Assembly (NCBI GenBank): GCA_024867545.1
Contig: JANFNE010000034.1
Coordinates: forward strand, 372,001-436,000
Length of the DNA: 64,000 nucleotides
Source: Phytopythium helicoides
Lineage: Eukaryota; Oomycota; Peronosporomycetes; Pythiales; Pythiaceae
Direction: 5' to 3'
Below the pieces are notes generated by a model, which was not told the DNA's origin, ran no database searches, and saw nothing but the letters and a program-made list of their open reading frames with translations. Below, piece by piece: positions 44,724 through 55,096 of the stretch; the stretch's first letter is position 1, and every line of letters starts with the position of its first letter. The translations under genes and the position numbers were made by a program.

Positions 44724-46407
44724 TGGAGTCGTCGTAGAGCACACAGATATACCCACCGTAAGCTTGCAACACGATCCGTCCGGTCGATGAGACCAAGCAG
44801 ACGACCAGAGAGCAGCGAGCGACGCAGCAATCGATCGCGCCCGCTTGATGTGTAGACACCGCGAGATGATTGCAGTCCGCCCTCTCGTGACGCCCACAGT
44901 CGGGTCGGAACGTGTCGGCGAGCGACTTGAGACCCTCAGGGAGCTGCTTGGCACTGAACCTTCCACTGCCGGGAGCCAGAGTTCAGCAATTACTCTTGAT
45001 CTAAGTAAGTCACGTACCGTAGATCGCGCTCCACGAGCTGACAGCCCCACAAGAGCTTCAACATCGCCCGTATGCTGTCCGATGGGTTGAATTCGGGCCT
45101 CTATGCTGTCGGATACAGCAAGATAGGGTGGGTGAGGCACCTTCGCGGCGCGCGCGCATAAGAAAAGAGTGGGACCGGAAGCTTCAGCGAGCGCTCTGCT
45201 GATCGTCCAATTGCACTGTACGCGTCTGTACCGTAACTTTTCGGCGCTCTCTCGCAACCGCATGGAGCTTGGAGCGATCGGCAGCGCCCTGGTCGACACA
45301 AGCGGGCGATAGCGTAGCGACGTGAGTAATGATGCCCTATCGATGGGGTTGTCGGGGATAGCCCGGGCGGGAACGGACACTTTATGGCTGGGGACGCGGT
45401 GCATGCGCGGCGAGCCACAACTGCGCAGGCGCGTCGACGGCCTGGCAATTTTGCGCGCTGGGCCAATTTTGCGCGTGGTGGGTGGCTGGTCTGGTGGCAA
45501 ATTTGTCCCGATGATAGATAGCGCTGATTTCTCCACCTGCGGCTTGCAGCGTCGGGGCGCGCTCAGCTGATTCAACCGGTAGGGAGCCGCCGGGATCCGA
45601 TGCGTCAGCGCCTCCAAGTCGCTTCGGCAGTGCAGACACGAGGACACGAGATGAGCAGCTCGTTCTCGACTGTGCACCTAGCCCTCCCCGAGAAAGCTCC
45701 TGCTGTCGACAGCGGCATGTACTGTACGGTCGCCGTGGGTGTCAATTGGCTCCGGTTTGAGTCATGCGTCCCAAACGCATACTGAATCCAAGTGACTTGC
45801 GATTGTCCCGCGCGACAAAAAGCTTTGACGCGCATCATGCGACCGCCCCGGCTTTGAAAGAGAGTAACCGTAACCTGCTGACTTCTCATGTCTAGGCGTT
45901 TGTAAGCCGCCCTTTTTGGCGAGGGGTACGTTTCGCTCCCGCTTGTCCGCTTTGCCCGCTTCCTGCCAGCTGCAGGCGGCATGAATCCCGCGCGTCTCCA
46001 CCTGCCGCGCTCGTCCTCGGCGGTAAAGGGGCGCCTCCGACGCGGAGGTCGTGTCTGCGGATCCACCGGCGGCCAGGTCTGTGCATGCGTGGCAGGGGGC
46101 GCGTCCTCGACGCTCGCGCCCGACAACGAGACCACCGGCGGCGTAACCCTCTGGGCAAGTCGTCGGTTTGCGCCCGTCGCCTTTCCCGCTGTCGTCCGGC
46201 TGGCAGGCGCGTGCCTACGGTACAAACGGCGGCGCGCGCTCGTCGCTGTGCGGTATCCTATCCCTCGCCCGCGTGGCGGCGGGCGCCTGTCGTCGGCTCG
46301 CCAGGCCCGGGCCGGGCCGCGTGGCCGCGTTCCCCCTCTCGCCCTCACAACTCCACTTGCCTCGGTGGCCCCGCTTCACTCCGTTCCCTCTGGCAGCGAG
46401 GAGCGGC
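44724..46407. other. 1.7-kb gap before the FYVE/PX gene
   Basis: No supported gene. Long stop-free frames occur on both strands (for example 44250-45677 minus) but they extend antisense through the STPGR exons, are Arg/Ser/Pro-rich and carry no domain, as expected for GC-rich non-coding sequence. The last few hundred bp are the likely promoter/leader of the next gene. Confidence 0.5.
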
Positions 46408-49400
46408 ATGGCCGGCGGAGCCGAGAAAGTAGCGGCCCCCGCCCCGGGGGCCAACAACAACGCGGCGCTCAGCTGCATCAAGTGCGGCCGACAAGTGTCC
46501 GAGGCCGACGCCTTCTGCATCTTCTGCGGCACCAAGGTCAGCCTCTCGGTCGCGCAGCAGAAGAAGGCGCCTGCACCGGCGGCCCCCGCGGCCAAGGCGC
46601 CCGCACCGGCCGCGCCTGCAGCGGCTCCGGCCAAGCCCGCGGCGCCCGCGGCGGCTGCCAAGGCGCCCGCCCCCGCTGCTCCGGCCGCCAAGGCGCCGGC
46701 ACCGGCTGCTCCGGCGGCCAAGGCGCCTGCTCCAGCGGCTCCGGCGGCTGCGGCCAAGCCGGCTGCCCCCGCCGCACCAGCGCAGCCCAAACAGCCTGCG
46801 GCCACCGCCAAGCCGACTGCCAAGCCGCCTACAAGCGGCGCAAGCACGGCCAGCACATCCACGCCGCCAACCTCGGGATCGTCCGCTCGTGCGCCGCCTG
46901 CGCGCGCCCAGTCGTCGGCGCCGGCGGCCAACCGTCCGTCGGGAGGCGCCTCGCGCCCCGCGCCGTCCCCGCAGCAGCCGCGCGCTGCTAGCGAGGGCCG
47001 CGTGGGCGCCAACCGCTCGTCGCTCGATGGAGCTCCCGCGGGAGCGGCGGGCCTCGACAAGCTCTGGGTCCCGGACGACTTCTCCTCCGAGTGCATGGAC
47101 TGCAAGACCCCATTCGGCCTCCGCACGCGCCGCCACCATTGCCGTGTCTGCGGTCTGCTCTTCTGCCGCCCGTGCGTGCAGCACAAGATGACCATCCCGG
47201 CCTCGTTCGGATACGGCACTCAGCAGCAGCGCTGCTGCCGCAACTGTATTACGGCCCTCCAGATGAAGGCTATCACGACGCCCGCCGACGTGTTCGCCCA
47301 GCGCAAGGGCTCGGCCGCCCGCACGGCCAGCCAGAACGGCAGCGAGATCAACAACTCGCACTACGACCTTCTTGGCGTCAGCAAGGATGCGACGCCCGAG
47401 GAGATCGCGCGTCAGTACAAGAACAAGGCCCGCGCTATGGACCCCACGAAGGCCGAGGACCAGGAGACGCTCGAGCGCATCAACGACGCCTACCGCACGC
47501 TCAACGACCCGGCCGCGCGCATGCGCCACGACTCGGACATGCAAGTGCGCGAGTCGCTAGTCAGTGATGGCCCGATCACGGCCAGCGCCAGCGGCTACCA
47601 GTTCGCTGTCGACACGGCGCGTAGTGACCAGACCGAGTGTCAGGTGTGCTTCCGTCCTTTCAAGCTTGGTCGTCGCCAGCACCACTGCCGTCGCTGCACC
47701 CGCAGTGTCTGCAACCAGTGCTCGGAGGGCAGCAAGTCGATCCCCGAGCTGGGTTTCCCCACGCCTGTGCGTCACTGCGCCTCGTGCATGGACAACCCGC
47801 CCAAGTTCATCAAGCCCATCATGGACCCTGTGCGCCCGCCTCCGGCTGGCTTCGAGTACCTTGCTCGCCTCGACATCCTCGTGTCGGTTAAGGCTGCCAG
47901 CGGCTCGAACGGCGCGGATGGCAACGAGACGTACCGTGTGCGCACCTACTGCGAGCCTAACCAGGCTAGCCTTCAGCAGTCGCACTACGTTCTGTCGGAG
48001 GCCGACCGTGCTGTGGCGAACGAGTACGCGATTGATGAGCCGCGTACGTTCGCCGACTTTGAGTGGCTGTTCACGGCCTACGGCGCTTACACGAACGCCA
48101 AGGCCCTGCCGAACTTCCCGGAGCGCCGTAATGCCGGCAGCCGTAGCGACCGCGAGAAGATGCTGCAGACGTTCCTGTACGGCTGTCTGCTGCACCCGCT
48201 CCTCCGTGACGCCGACTGCCTCAAGGCGTTCCTTGCCCTCCCCGTTGACGAGCTCCGCCGCTTCCAGAAGTCGGGCAAGAAGCAGCTCTACGACTCGGAC
48301 AAGTACAATGAGGTCGTGACGGCTCTGCGTCTGGAGATCGAGAAGGCTCAGCTGCGCAACAAGCAGAACGAGCTTATCGATCGTCAGAAGTCGCACACCC
48401 AGCGTATCGCTGAGCAGGCGGCGCGCATTGAGTCGCAGAAGAAGCGTGAGGCCGCCCAGAAGGTGCGCCATGAGCAGGCTACGACTCGTTTCAAGGCCCT
48501 CGAGGCTCGCAAGGCCTCGCAGACGGAGCGTATGGAGCGCGAGAAGCAGCGCTTTGAGCAGCAGGCCGGCACGACGCACATCCTGTTCTTCGACACAGTG
48601 CGCGACGAGTCGGTGCGCAAGACCGAGGAGGAGACGCGCATCAAGGAGAAGGTTGAGTTCACCAAGAGCAAGGATGCGTTCCAGGCGGACACGACTCAGT
48701 GGAACAACGACATGGCTCAGTGGAGCAAGCACCGTGCCACATGGTCTGAGGCGCACAACCCTGCTGTGTCGAAGGATATCGCCAACGACTACATCCTGCA
48801 GTCGTACGGTATCTACCACTCGGCGAACGAGAAGTCGGACCTGAGCTCGGTTCCCCGCGACCTAGTTGACATGCACACGCAGATCATCAAGATGCAGGAG
48901 AAGGAGCCGGACTTCCTCGAGGAGGAGGGTAACGCTGTCGACGACGAGTGGATGAAGCTCGCCAAGGAGCGTGAGCACTGGACGGCCACGCGCGCCAACA
49001 TGAAGCGCGAGGACGAAATGTGCCGCGACGAGGATGTGCGCTACAAGCAGGAGCACGACTACGTGCGCCAGGCCAAGGAGGCTCGCGACAAGAAGAAGAA
49101 GATGATCGAGGCGGATCTGCTGGTGCTCAAGACCGAGATCACGTCGCGCAGCAAGTCGATTGCGCAGCGCCGCGCTCGCCACGAGGCTCTCGATGCCGAG
49201 TACGAGAAGGAGTGGCGTGGTCTGCAGAAGTCCCGCGATGACACCACGCAGGCGCGTCTCGCTGAGCACTCGGCTCGTATTTCCCGCGGCAAGAAGCGCG
49301 CGGAGATCTTCACGGACCAGCTTGCGCGCCAGACCAAGTCGCAGCGCATGCTTCTCTTCAAGCGCGCCGCCCTTACGGACGAGCGCAAGAAGGATGTCAA

Positions 49401-51708
49401 GCTCTTCGAGGAGCACTGCGAGGACTCGAAGAACGCCCTCGACGAGGCGCGCAACGCGCTCCTCATCACGCCCGAGTACGTTGCTCGTCTCGAGGCTGAC
49501 ATGAAGGTCCGCGCCGACGAGCTGCAGGCCGTCAAGGAGTCGAACCAGCGCATCCCGCAGGAGGGTGGCGATGCCGAGGTTGACGAGCGTGATGAGTTCA
49601 TGAACGAGGTCCGCCGTCGCCGCGCTCAGTTCCAGAAGGAGCTGGACGACCAGGCTGCCCAGCTTGAGACCGAGAACAAGCTGTGCACGTCGCTGCTCGA
49701 GCGCATGAAGGAGCACATCACCAAGCTTGAGGCTGAGGTTAAGAACGCCGCTGCTGAGGGCAAGCTCATCGCCGAGTTTAACTCGATAGTCGATCAAGAA
49801 ACCAAGCTGCTGGCTGACGAGGAGGCCAAGCGCGAGGAGAAGAAGGCCATGATCACGGAGATCATGAACAGCGCCGGCAACTGGGTGCTGGACGCCCTCC
49901 ACGCGCACTCTTCGCGCAAGAAGGTCGAGGCCGACCGCCTTGTCAAGCAGGCTGTGCGCGCCGCCGACCTGCAGAAGCTTGTGCAGCACTTCACGCACCG
50001 CGTGATTGACCAGGAGGAGCGTATCATGCGCCAGAAGCAGCGTATCCTCAACGGCGAGCACAAGGTCGAGATGCTCAAGTCGTCCGAGAACTGGTACCAG
50101 TACGTCACTGGCTACACGGGTGACCCGAGCAAGAAGGACGCTAAGCTCCTTGAGGCCGGTCGTGCCGAGCGCGCCGAGGACCTCAAGGAGGCCTCGCGCC
50201 TCCAGAAGGATGACGACAACGACATGAAGGCTGTCGTGAAGGAGCTTGCCTCCAGCCGCAAGGTGGCCAAGGAGAAGACCGAGAAGCGTGAGATCTGGGC
50301 TCAGGTCGAGGACGTGTACTCGCTGAACAAGCCGCAGGAGAAGGACGAGGACATGATGATGACCTCGCAGATCCGCGCGCTTCTGCAGCAGCTCGGCGAG
50401 GCGTTCGAGATGCTTGCGAACCGCCTCCTTGAGGAGGATGAGTCGCTGCAGCATGCCTCGACGCAGCTCGAGGGCGAGGTCGACTCGATCGCCGCCTTCA
50501 TGGAGCGCATGGAGAGCGAGGAGTCGGCTCTGTGCTCCACGGAGAAGACGTCGCTTGCGAAGGAGGCCCAGGTGCGGCGCTCGGAGGCGGACCTCATTGA
50601 GCAGCGCGCTCGTGCTCTGCTTGACAGCTACAAGCAGATGCAGAACGAGCACGCCAAGTACCCGGTGGAGCTCGACAAGATCCGCAGCAAGCGCAGCGAG
50701 CGCGAGAAGCCGGTGCTGCCGCGTGACGCTGAGGTCGAGCTGGCCAAGAAGCTGATCAAGGCGCGCAACTACTACGACCGCAAGGCGTGCCAGGAGTACG
50801 CTAAGAAGTTCAAGATCGACGCTGACTTTAAGGAGGTGCGCGACGTGTTCGAGTGGCTCAAGACGGTCATCGAGCGCGACATTAAGCGTCAGGAGAAGTG
50901 GCTCGAGGCGAGCCGCAAGGAGCGCAAGGCTATGGAGGCGCTCAAGGGCAAGGGCAAGGAGATCAACTGGGACCAGGACACGATTGAGCGCATCCCGGCC
51001 CTCAAGGAGATCCAGCGCAAGATGGCTCGCGGCCAGTCGTCGGGCTCGTCGGTCAAGGCGGGCTCGAACAGCGGTGGCATGAGCATGAGCGAGGCTGTGC
51101 ACCCGTCGGAGCAGTGGATCGTGGAGCTGCTCAAGTTCAAGAAGAACATTGCCGAGATCGACGCGGGCCTGCTCAAGTCGATTGCCACCAGCATTGAGGC
51201 CGCGAACGCCGAGGAGGAGTCGGTGAACGCCAACTTGAAGAGGATGAAGACGGACAAGGAGTACGTGCTGAACTCGATCCGTTTCATCGACCAGGAGGAG
51301 GCCAAGGCCATCCGCAGCACGGGTAAGGGCGGTCGCCAGACGCCCGACTCGCAGACCGGCAGCTTCATCAGCAACGAGCCGGCTCTGACCCCCAAGGTCG
51401 GCCGCTCGGCGTCCCCGAAGCCGCCTAGCTCGCAGGGCAGCAACCGCGCGCCGTCGCCGAGCCCGAACGCCCCTAAGCCCAAGGCGGCGTCCCCAGCTCC
51501 CGCTGCCGCCCCGGCGCCTGCGGCTGCGGCTGCGGCTCCTGCCAAGCCCGCCGCGCCTGCCCCCGCCGCTCCAGCCGCCCCGGCCAAGCCTGCAACTGCC
51601 GCCCCCGCTCCGCCCGCGCCTGCTGCCGCCCCCGCGGCCCCGGCGCAGCGCGAGGCGGTGCCCAAGCCGCGGCCGGCCGTGGCCAAGCCGCGCTCGGAGG
51701 AGTTCTAG
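46408..51708 (+). CDS. Zinc-ribbon, FYVE, J-like, FYVE, PX, coiled-coil protein
   Basis: Single exon, 1766 residues, ATG at 46408. Order: zinc ribbon (CIKCGRQVSEADAFCIFCG, about 23-41); Ala/Pro/Lys-rich KAPAPAAPAA repeats (about 50-200); FYVE 1 (about 218-282, with WVPD, RTRRHHCRVCG and QRCCRNC, all canonical PI3P-binding elements); J-like domain (about 315-377: HYDLLGVSKDATPEEIARQY ... INDAYRTLND) where the HPD motif reads MDP; FYVE 2 (about 409-465: CQVC, RRQHHCRRC, RHCASC, no WxxD); PX domain (about 485-615: YRVRTYCEP, EPRTFADFEWLF, ALPNFPERR, FLYGCLLHPLLRD); a very long charged coiled coil (about 630-1545); and an Ala/Pro-rich end. Two or three lipid-binding modules imply an endosomal PI3P-dependent tether. 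Codon use is strongly biased (mostly GCC, GAG, AAG, CGC), suggesting high expression. Confidence 0.9.
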   Translation: MAGGAEKVAAPAPGANNNAALSCIKCGRQVSEADAFCIFCGTKVSLSVAQQKKAPAPAAPAAKAPAPAAPAAAPAKPAAPAAAAKAPAPAAPAAKAPAPAAPAAKAPAPAAPAAAAKPAAPAAPAQPKQPAATAKPTAKPPTSGASTASTSTPPTSGSSARAPPARAQSSAPAANRPSGGASRPAPSPQQPRAASEGRVGANRSSLDGAPAGAAGLDKLWVPDDFSSECMDCKTPFGLRTRRHHCRVCGLLFCRPCVQHKMTIPASFGYGTQQQRCCRNCITALQMKAITTPADVFAQRKGSAARTASQNGSEINNSHYDLLGVSKDATPEEIARQYKNKARAMDPTKAEDQETLERINDAYRTLNDPAARMRHDSDMQVRESLVSDGPITASASGYQFAVDTARSDQTECQVCFRPFKLGRRQHHCRRCTRSVCNQCSEGSKSIPELGFPTPVRHCASCMDNPPKFIKPIMDPVRPPPAGFEYLARLDILVSVKAASGSNGADGNETYRVRTYCEPNQASLQQSHYVLSEADRAVANEYAIDEPRTFADFEWLFTAYGAYTNAKALPNFPERRNAGSRSDREKMLQTFLYGCLLHPLLRDADCLKAFLALPVDELRRFQKSGKKQLYDSDKYNEVVTALRLEIEKAQLRNKQNELIDRQKSHTQRIAEQAARIESQKKREAAQKVRHEQATTRFKALEARKASQTERMEREKQRFEQQAGTTHILFFDTVRDESVRKTEEETRIKEKVEFTKSKDAFQADTTQWNNDMAQWSKHRATWSEAHNPAVSKDIANDYILQSYGIYHSANEKSDLSSVPRDLVDMHTQIIKMQEKEPDFLEEEGNAVDDEWMKLAKEREHWTATRANMKREDEMCRDEDVRYKQEHDYVRQAKEARDKKKKMIEADLLVLKTEITSRSKSIAQRRARHEALDAEYEKEWRGLQKSRDDTTQARLAEHSARISRGKKRAEIFTDQLARQTKSQRMLLFKRAALTDERKKDVKLFEEHCEDSKNALDEARNALLITPEYVARLEADMKVRADELQAVKESNQRIPQEGGDAEVDERDEFMNEVRRRRAQFQKELDDQAAQLETENKLCTSLLERMKEHITKLEAEVKNAAAEGKLIAEFNSIVDQETKLLADEEAKREEKKAMITEIMNSAGNWVLDALHAHSSRKKVEADRLVKQAVRAADLQKLVQHFTHRVIDQEERIMRQKQRILNGEHKVEMLKSSENWYQYVTGYTGDPSKKDAKLLEAGRAERAEDLKEASRLQKDDDNDMKAVVKELASSRKVAKEKTEKREIWAQVEDVYSLNKPQEKDEDMMMTSQIRALLQQLGEAFEMLANRLLEEDESLQHASTQLEGEVDSIAAFMERMESEESALCSTEKTSLAKEAQVRRSEADLIEQRARALLDSYKQMQNEHAKYPVELDKIRSKRSEREKPVLPRDAEVELAKKLIKARNYYDRKACQEYAKKFKIDADFKEVRDVFEWLKTVIERDIKRQEKWLEASRKERKAMEALKGKGKEINWDQDTIERIPALKEIQRKMARGQSSGSSVKAGSNSGGMSMSEAVHPSEQWIVELLKFKKNIAEIDAGLLKSIATSIEAANAEEESVNANLKRMKTDKEYVLNSIRFIDQEEAKAIRSTGKGGRQTPDSQTGSFISNEPALTPKVGRSASPKPPSSQGSNRAPSPSPNAPKPKAASPAPAAAPAPAAAAAAPAKPAAPAPAAPAAPAKPATAAPAPPAPAAAPAAPAQREAVPKPRPAVAKPRSEEF
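46564..46790 (+). repeat. KAPAPAAPAA-type repeat array
   Basis: Imperfect in-frame repeats of about 8-12 codons (KAPAPAAPAA, with KPAAPAA variants) inside the FYVE/PX gene; a similar Ala/Pro-rich tract recurs at about 51490-51650. Confidence 0.75.
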
Positions 51709-52058
51709 AGCGTCGGGCGTCGAGATGAGAGTGTTTATACGGGCGGCGAGGCGTCCGAGGCGAGCGCGGCGGCCGACGCAGGCCGCCGGCGGCTCCTTCC
51801 TTCTACGTAGCTGTTAAAATGTTTTTCCGCTTTAGTGATGACCTGCTCAATACACACTGGCCCGAGGCGAGGTGCGGTCGAAGCACCAACGCGCCCGCGG
51901 CAGTACACCTATCAAGTAGAATACCCTGTCCTCCGGCCTGCTGCGCGCAGAGTGGCCCACATAATGGGTACACCCCGCGCTGAACCCTCTGCTGATTGCG
52001 GAGCGGCTGCGTCACATCTCTTCCTGCGTCCTCGCCGCGGCGGCGCTCGCCTCGCGCC
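51709..52058. other. Intergenic spacer
   Basis: 350 bases between the FYVE/PX gene and the first reductase gene, same strand. No clear element recognised. Confidence 0.5.
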
Positions 52059-53635
52059 ATGTGGGACGACGACTGGCTCGCGCTCATTGTGCTCGGCGGA
52101 CTCTGGGTGCTCTCGCTGCTGTGGACGGCGCTCGCGGCCCCGGGCTTCCGCGTGCGCGGGCTGCACGTGCTGCTCACGGGTGAGACGGGCGCGCGGAGCT
52201 GTTGGGGGCGAAGATGGACTGACGTGTGGGTTTGTCAGGCGCCTCGGACGGACTCGGCCTCGCCATCGCATCCAAGTACGCGCGAGCTGGAGCCAAGGTG
52301 GACGACGTTCGTGGCTTGTCCTGTTTGATGGCGGCGGCTCACGCTTTGATCAGGTCTCGCTCATCGGCGACTCGGCCGACAAGCTGGAGCGCGCGCGGCA
52401 GGCAGTCGCGGTAACACCCACATATCGATAGCGACCTTGGGTTTCGATGACAGTACTAACACTGCTGTGAGCAGAAGGCCAGTGGAGTGGACCCAGACAG
52501 CGTGTTTGTGGTCGAAGCGGACGTGGCGGATGAAGCGCAGATGCAGCGCGCGGTGGCCGCTGCCAATGACTTCCACGGACGTGTGACCGACCACCTCGTG
52601 CACGCCGCGCGCACAGCTTCCCCTGGTTTCTTCTGGGAACAGGACCTGTCGTTGCTTCGCCGCAACGTGGATGTGAACTACATGGGTGCCGTTGTGCTCA
52701 TCAAAGTAGGCACATCACTTGTCAAGGCTCTGTTCCAAGATCACGACTCACAAATCATTGTTTCGGGATGTTTCCTACAGACAGCGTTGCCGGCTATGAT
52801 CGAAAACAACATTCGCGGGCGTGTCGTGCTCGTGAGCGACGTCGAGAGTCTTGCGACGCCCTTTGCTTCCAGTGGCTACACCGGATCCAAGTGCGCGTTA
52901 CGAGGGCTTGCAGATTCATTGCGGTAAGAGCATGCTACTCTGATGTTTGGTTCAGGATTTCCGCGCAGCTAACTCGGCGCGGACACATGGGAACAGAAAC
53001 GAGTTGGTCCTGTACCAAATCTCAGTGAGTGTGTTTTACCCAGGAGCCTTTACCTTCCACCAGCACAATAAAGATGTCTCGAACGCCCCGCCGAGGTATT
53101 GTCAAGCCGATGAGCTGGCAATCGAATGCATGATCTATTCTGACTGTTTGTCGACCTATGCAGCACTCCTGTTCCAGGCCAACCATCAACAGGTGCGTGT
53201 TTTCATGGGAATACGTTTCCTTGAGTCATCATTGAGGAAACATGCGACTAATTGCTTGCTCTCCCATCGGTAATCCTAGGTTACTCAACCTTCGAGGATG
53301 CGAATCCCATTGCCCTTGCGAAACAGTGCGTGAAGCGTACTCGTTAGTGCCAACATACACGACCGCTTTCTGACCCTGGGTCTGTTTCTCTCAGATATGA
53401 GCGCGAGGCACAGACGCTCGTCAACGGTCTGTGGGCCGGCCAGTACTCCATCACAAGCACGTGGAGCGGCTTCTTCTTGCGGGTGCTGGCCAACGGTGTG
53501 GCTCCCCGCAACAACTCGCCGCTGGAGCTCCTGCTGATCTTCTTCACGTCGCTTTGGCAGCTGGCCGCCAACTTTTTCAACGAGCGCTCCATCAAGAAAG
53601 CTTCCCGACCCCCAACCGACGGCGCGAGCGTGTAG
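52059..53635 (+). CDS. KDSR-like short-chain reductase, active site altered
   Basis: Predicted 341 residues from nine exons: 52059-52179, 52239-52297, 52354-52410, 52475-52705, 52781-52923, 52997-53095, 53164-53192, 53280-53325 and 53395-53635, all phases consistent. An N-terminal membrane segment (WLALIVLGGLWVLSLLW) precedes the SDR fold with an intact nucleotide motif (TGASDGLG). It parallels the next gene along its full length (GRVTDHLVHAA..., FYPG, FFLRVLANGVAPRNNS). However, the residue 13 before the Tyr of YTGSK, normally Ser, is Asp (VLVSD), and the NAG-like motif reads HAAR. Its substrate loop is rewritten (NAPPSTPVPGQPSTGYS). Probable divergent paralogue of 3-ketodihydrosphingosine reductase; may have weak or no reductase activity. 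The 29- and 46-nt exons are supported by regained similarity. Confidence 0.75.
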
Positions 53636-53847
53636 CATGTTCCATTCAGAGCATCCGCGTAGCTACAGCCGTGCAGATAGTAGGATCTCCAGCAATGAGG
53701 TGGCGGTGCTCCTCCTGCAACCCATCCACCACCTCAGCACCACGTCAACGAAGCTACATTCCATAACAACACTTCTAGTATCCACATATTAATTTTCTTT
53801 CGCACCATTTAATACGGGACAAGAACGTCCAAGCGCCCCACCTCATC

Positions 53848-53864
53848 GTCATTCATCAATTTGC
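53848..53864 (+). promoter_or_regulatory. Initiator (Inr) candidate for the KDSR gene
   Basis: GTCATTCATCAATTTGC matches the oomycete Inr core TCATTYYNCAWTTT with one mismatch, 54-70 bp upstream of the ATG at 53918. Confidence 0.5.
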
Positions 53865-53917
53865 TCCCCAGCTCCTGCTCCTCCTCCTCTTTGCCAGCTC
53901 CTCCTCTCCCCCTCGCC

Positions 53918-54993
53918 ATGGCCGAGCTCTGGTGGATCGGTGTGGCCGTCGCTGGCGCCGTCGTGGGGCTCTCGCTGCTGGTGCGCGCGCCTCCAGTTCG
54001 CTAGTTGCGCGCTGTCTGCGGAAAGCTAACCGCCTCGTGCTTTGAATGTGACGGCAGTCGGTGGTGATGACCAAGCTGCGCGCGCCGGGCTTCCGCGTGG
54101 AGGGCAAGCACGTGTTCATCACGGGCGGCAGCCAGGGCCTGGGGCTCTCGCTCGCCAAAAAGTACGCGGCCAAGGGCGCCAAGGTGTCGATCGTGGCGCG
54201 AAGCGCAGACAAGCTGGCGGCCGCCAAGAGTGAGATCGAGGCCGTCGGCTCCTCTGTGCCGCCCGTGTTCATCCAGTCCACGGACGTGACGAACTATGAG
54301 GCCGTCAAGAAAGCCGTGGAGGCTGCCAATGCTTTCCACAAGCGCGTGACGGACCACGTCGTGTGCGCGGCGGGCTACTCGACACCCGGCTACTTCCTCG
54401 AGCAGGACGTCTCGGTCTTCCGCAACATGATGGACGTCGACTACTTCGGCACGGTGCACGCCATCAAGGCCGCGCTCCCGGCCATGGTCGCCGAGAACCG
54501 CAACGATGGACAGATCGTGCTTGTCAGTTCGGGGCTCGGACTCATCTCGTGGATTGGCTTCTCGCAGTACTCGGGTGCCAAGTACGCGCTGCGTGGACTT
54601 GCTGAATCGCTTCGCAACGAGCTGCTGCTCTACGGCATCCGCGTGAGCATCTTCTACCCGGGCAACATTGACTCGCCAGGCTTTGAGGAGGAGAACAAGA
54701 CCAAGCCGCCTGAGGCGCGCACGATTGAGGGAGTGAGCGAGGTCACGCACCCCGACTCGGTCGCGCAGTCGCTCATCAACGGTATCAGTGACGGCCAGTT
54801 CAGCATCACGAACGAGTTTATGCCGTTCCTGCTGCGCACGCTTGCGAACGGCGTTGCACCGCGCAACAACTCGATTCTTGAGACCGTGCTGCTACCGATC
54901 GCCATTCCCATTCAGATGGGCTTCGGTCTCTTCATGGACATCATCGTCGCGCAGTCGCGCAAGGCGCGCGCCGCCAAGGCCAAGACGCAGTGA
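53918..54993 (+). CDS. KDSR: 3-ketodihydrosphingosine reductase
   Basis: NADPH-dependent ER enzyme that reduces 3-ketodihydrosphingosine, the second step of sphingoid base synthesis. Exon 1 is 53918-53980, intron 53981-54057 (77 nt, with an agctaac branch site), exon 2 is 54058-54993: 332 residues, equal to human KDSR. A membrane anchor at residues 3-22 (ELWWIGVAVAGAVVGLSLL) is followed by FITGGSQGLG, the cofactor site, then NAG-like CAAG, VSS with the catalytic Ser, YSGAK with Tyr and Lys, and FYPGNIDSPGFEEENKTKPP, a KDSR-family signature. A C-terminal hydrophobic stretch (LLPIAIPIQMGFGLFMDIIV) may be a second anchor. It lies 282 bp downstream of its intron-rich paralogue. Confidence 0.9.
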
Positions 54994-55096
54994 GTGTAGT
55001 GCATTTTTTAGCTGTGACCAATTGGTCGGCAAGTGGTTTGCATAACACGAATGTGTTTTGGACGCACTATCAGTTTGTAAAAAGAACTAAAAAAAA

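Noticed and set aside
44250..45677. 475-codon stop-free frame on the minus strand
   Set aside because: It runs antisense through STPGR exons and through intergenic DNA with the same composition, is Arg/Ser/Pro-rich and has no domain. GC-rich sequence gives few stops.
48862..51102. 746-codon minus-strand frame antisense to the FYVE/PX gene
   Set aside because: It mirrors the biased codon use of the real gene (CTC, CTT and GCG antisense to GAG, AAG and CGC), giving a Leu-rich nonsense protein.
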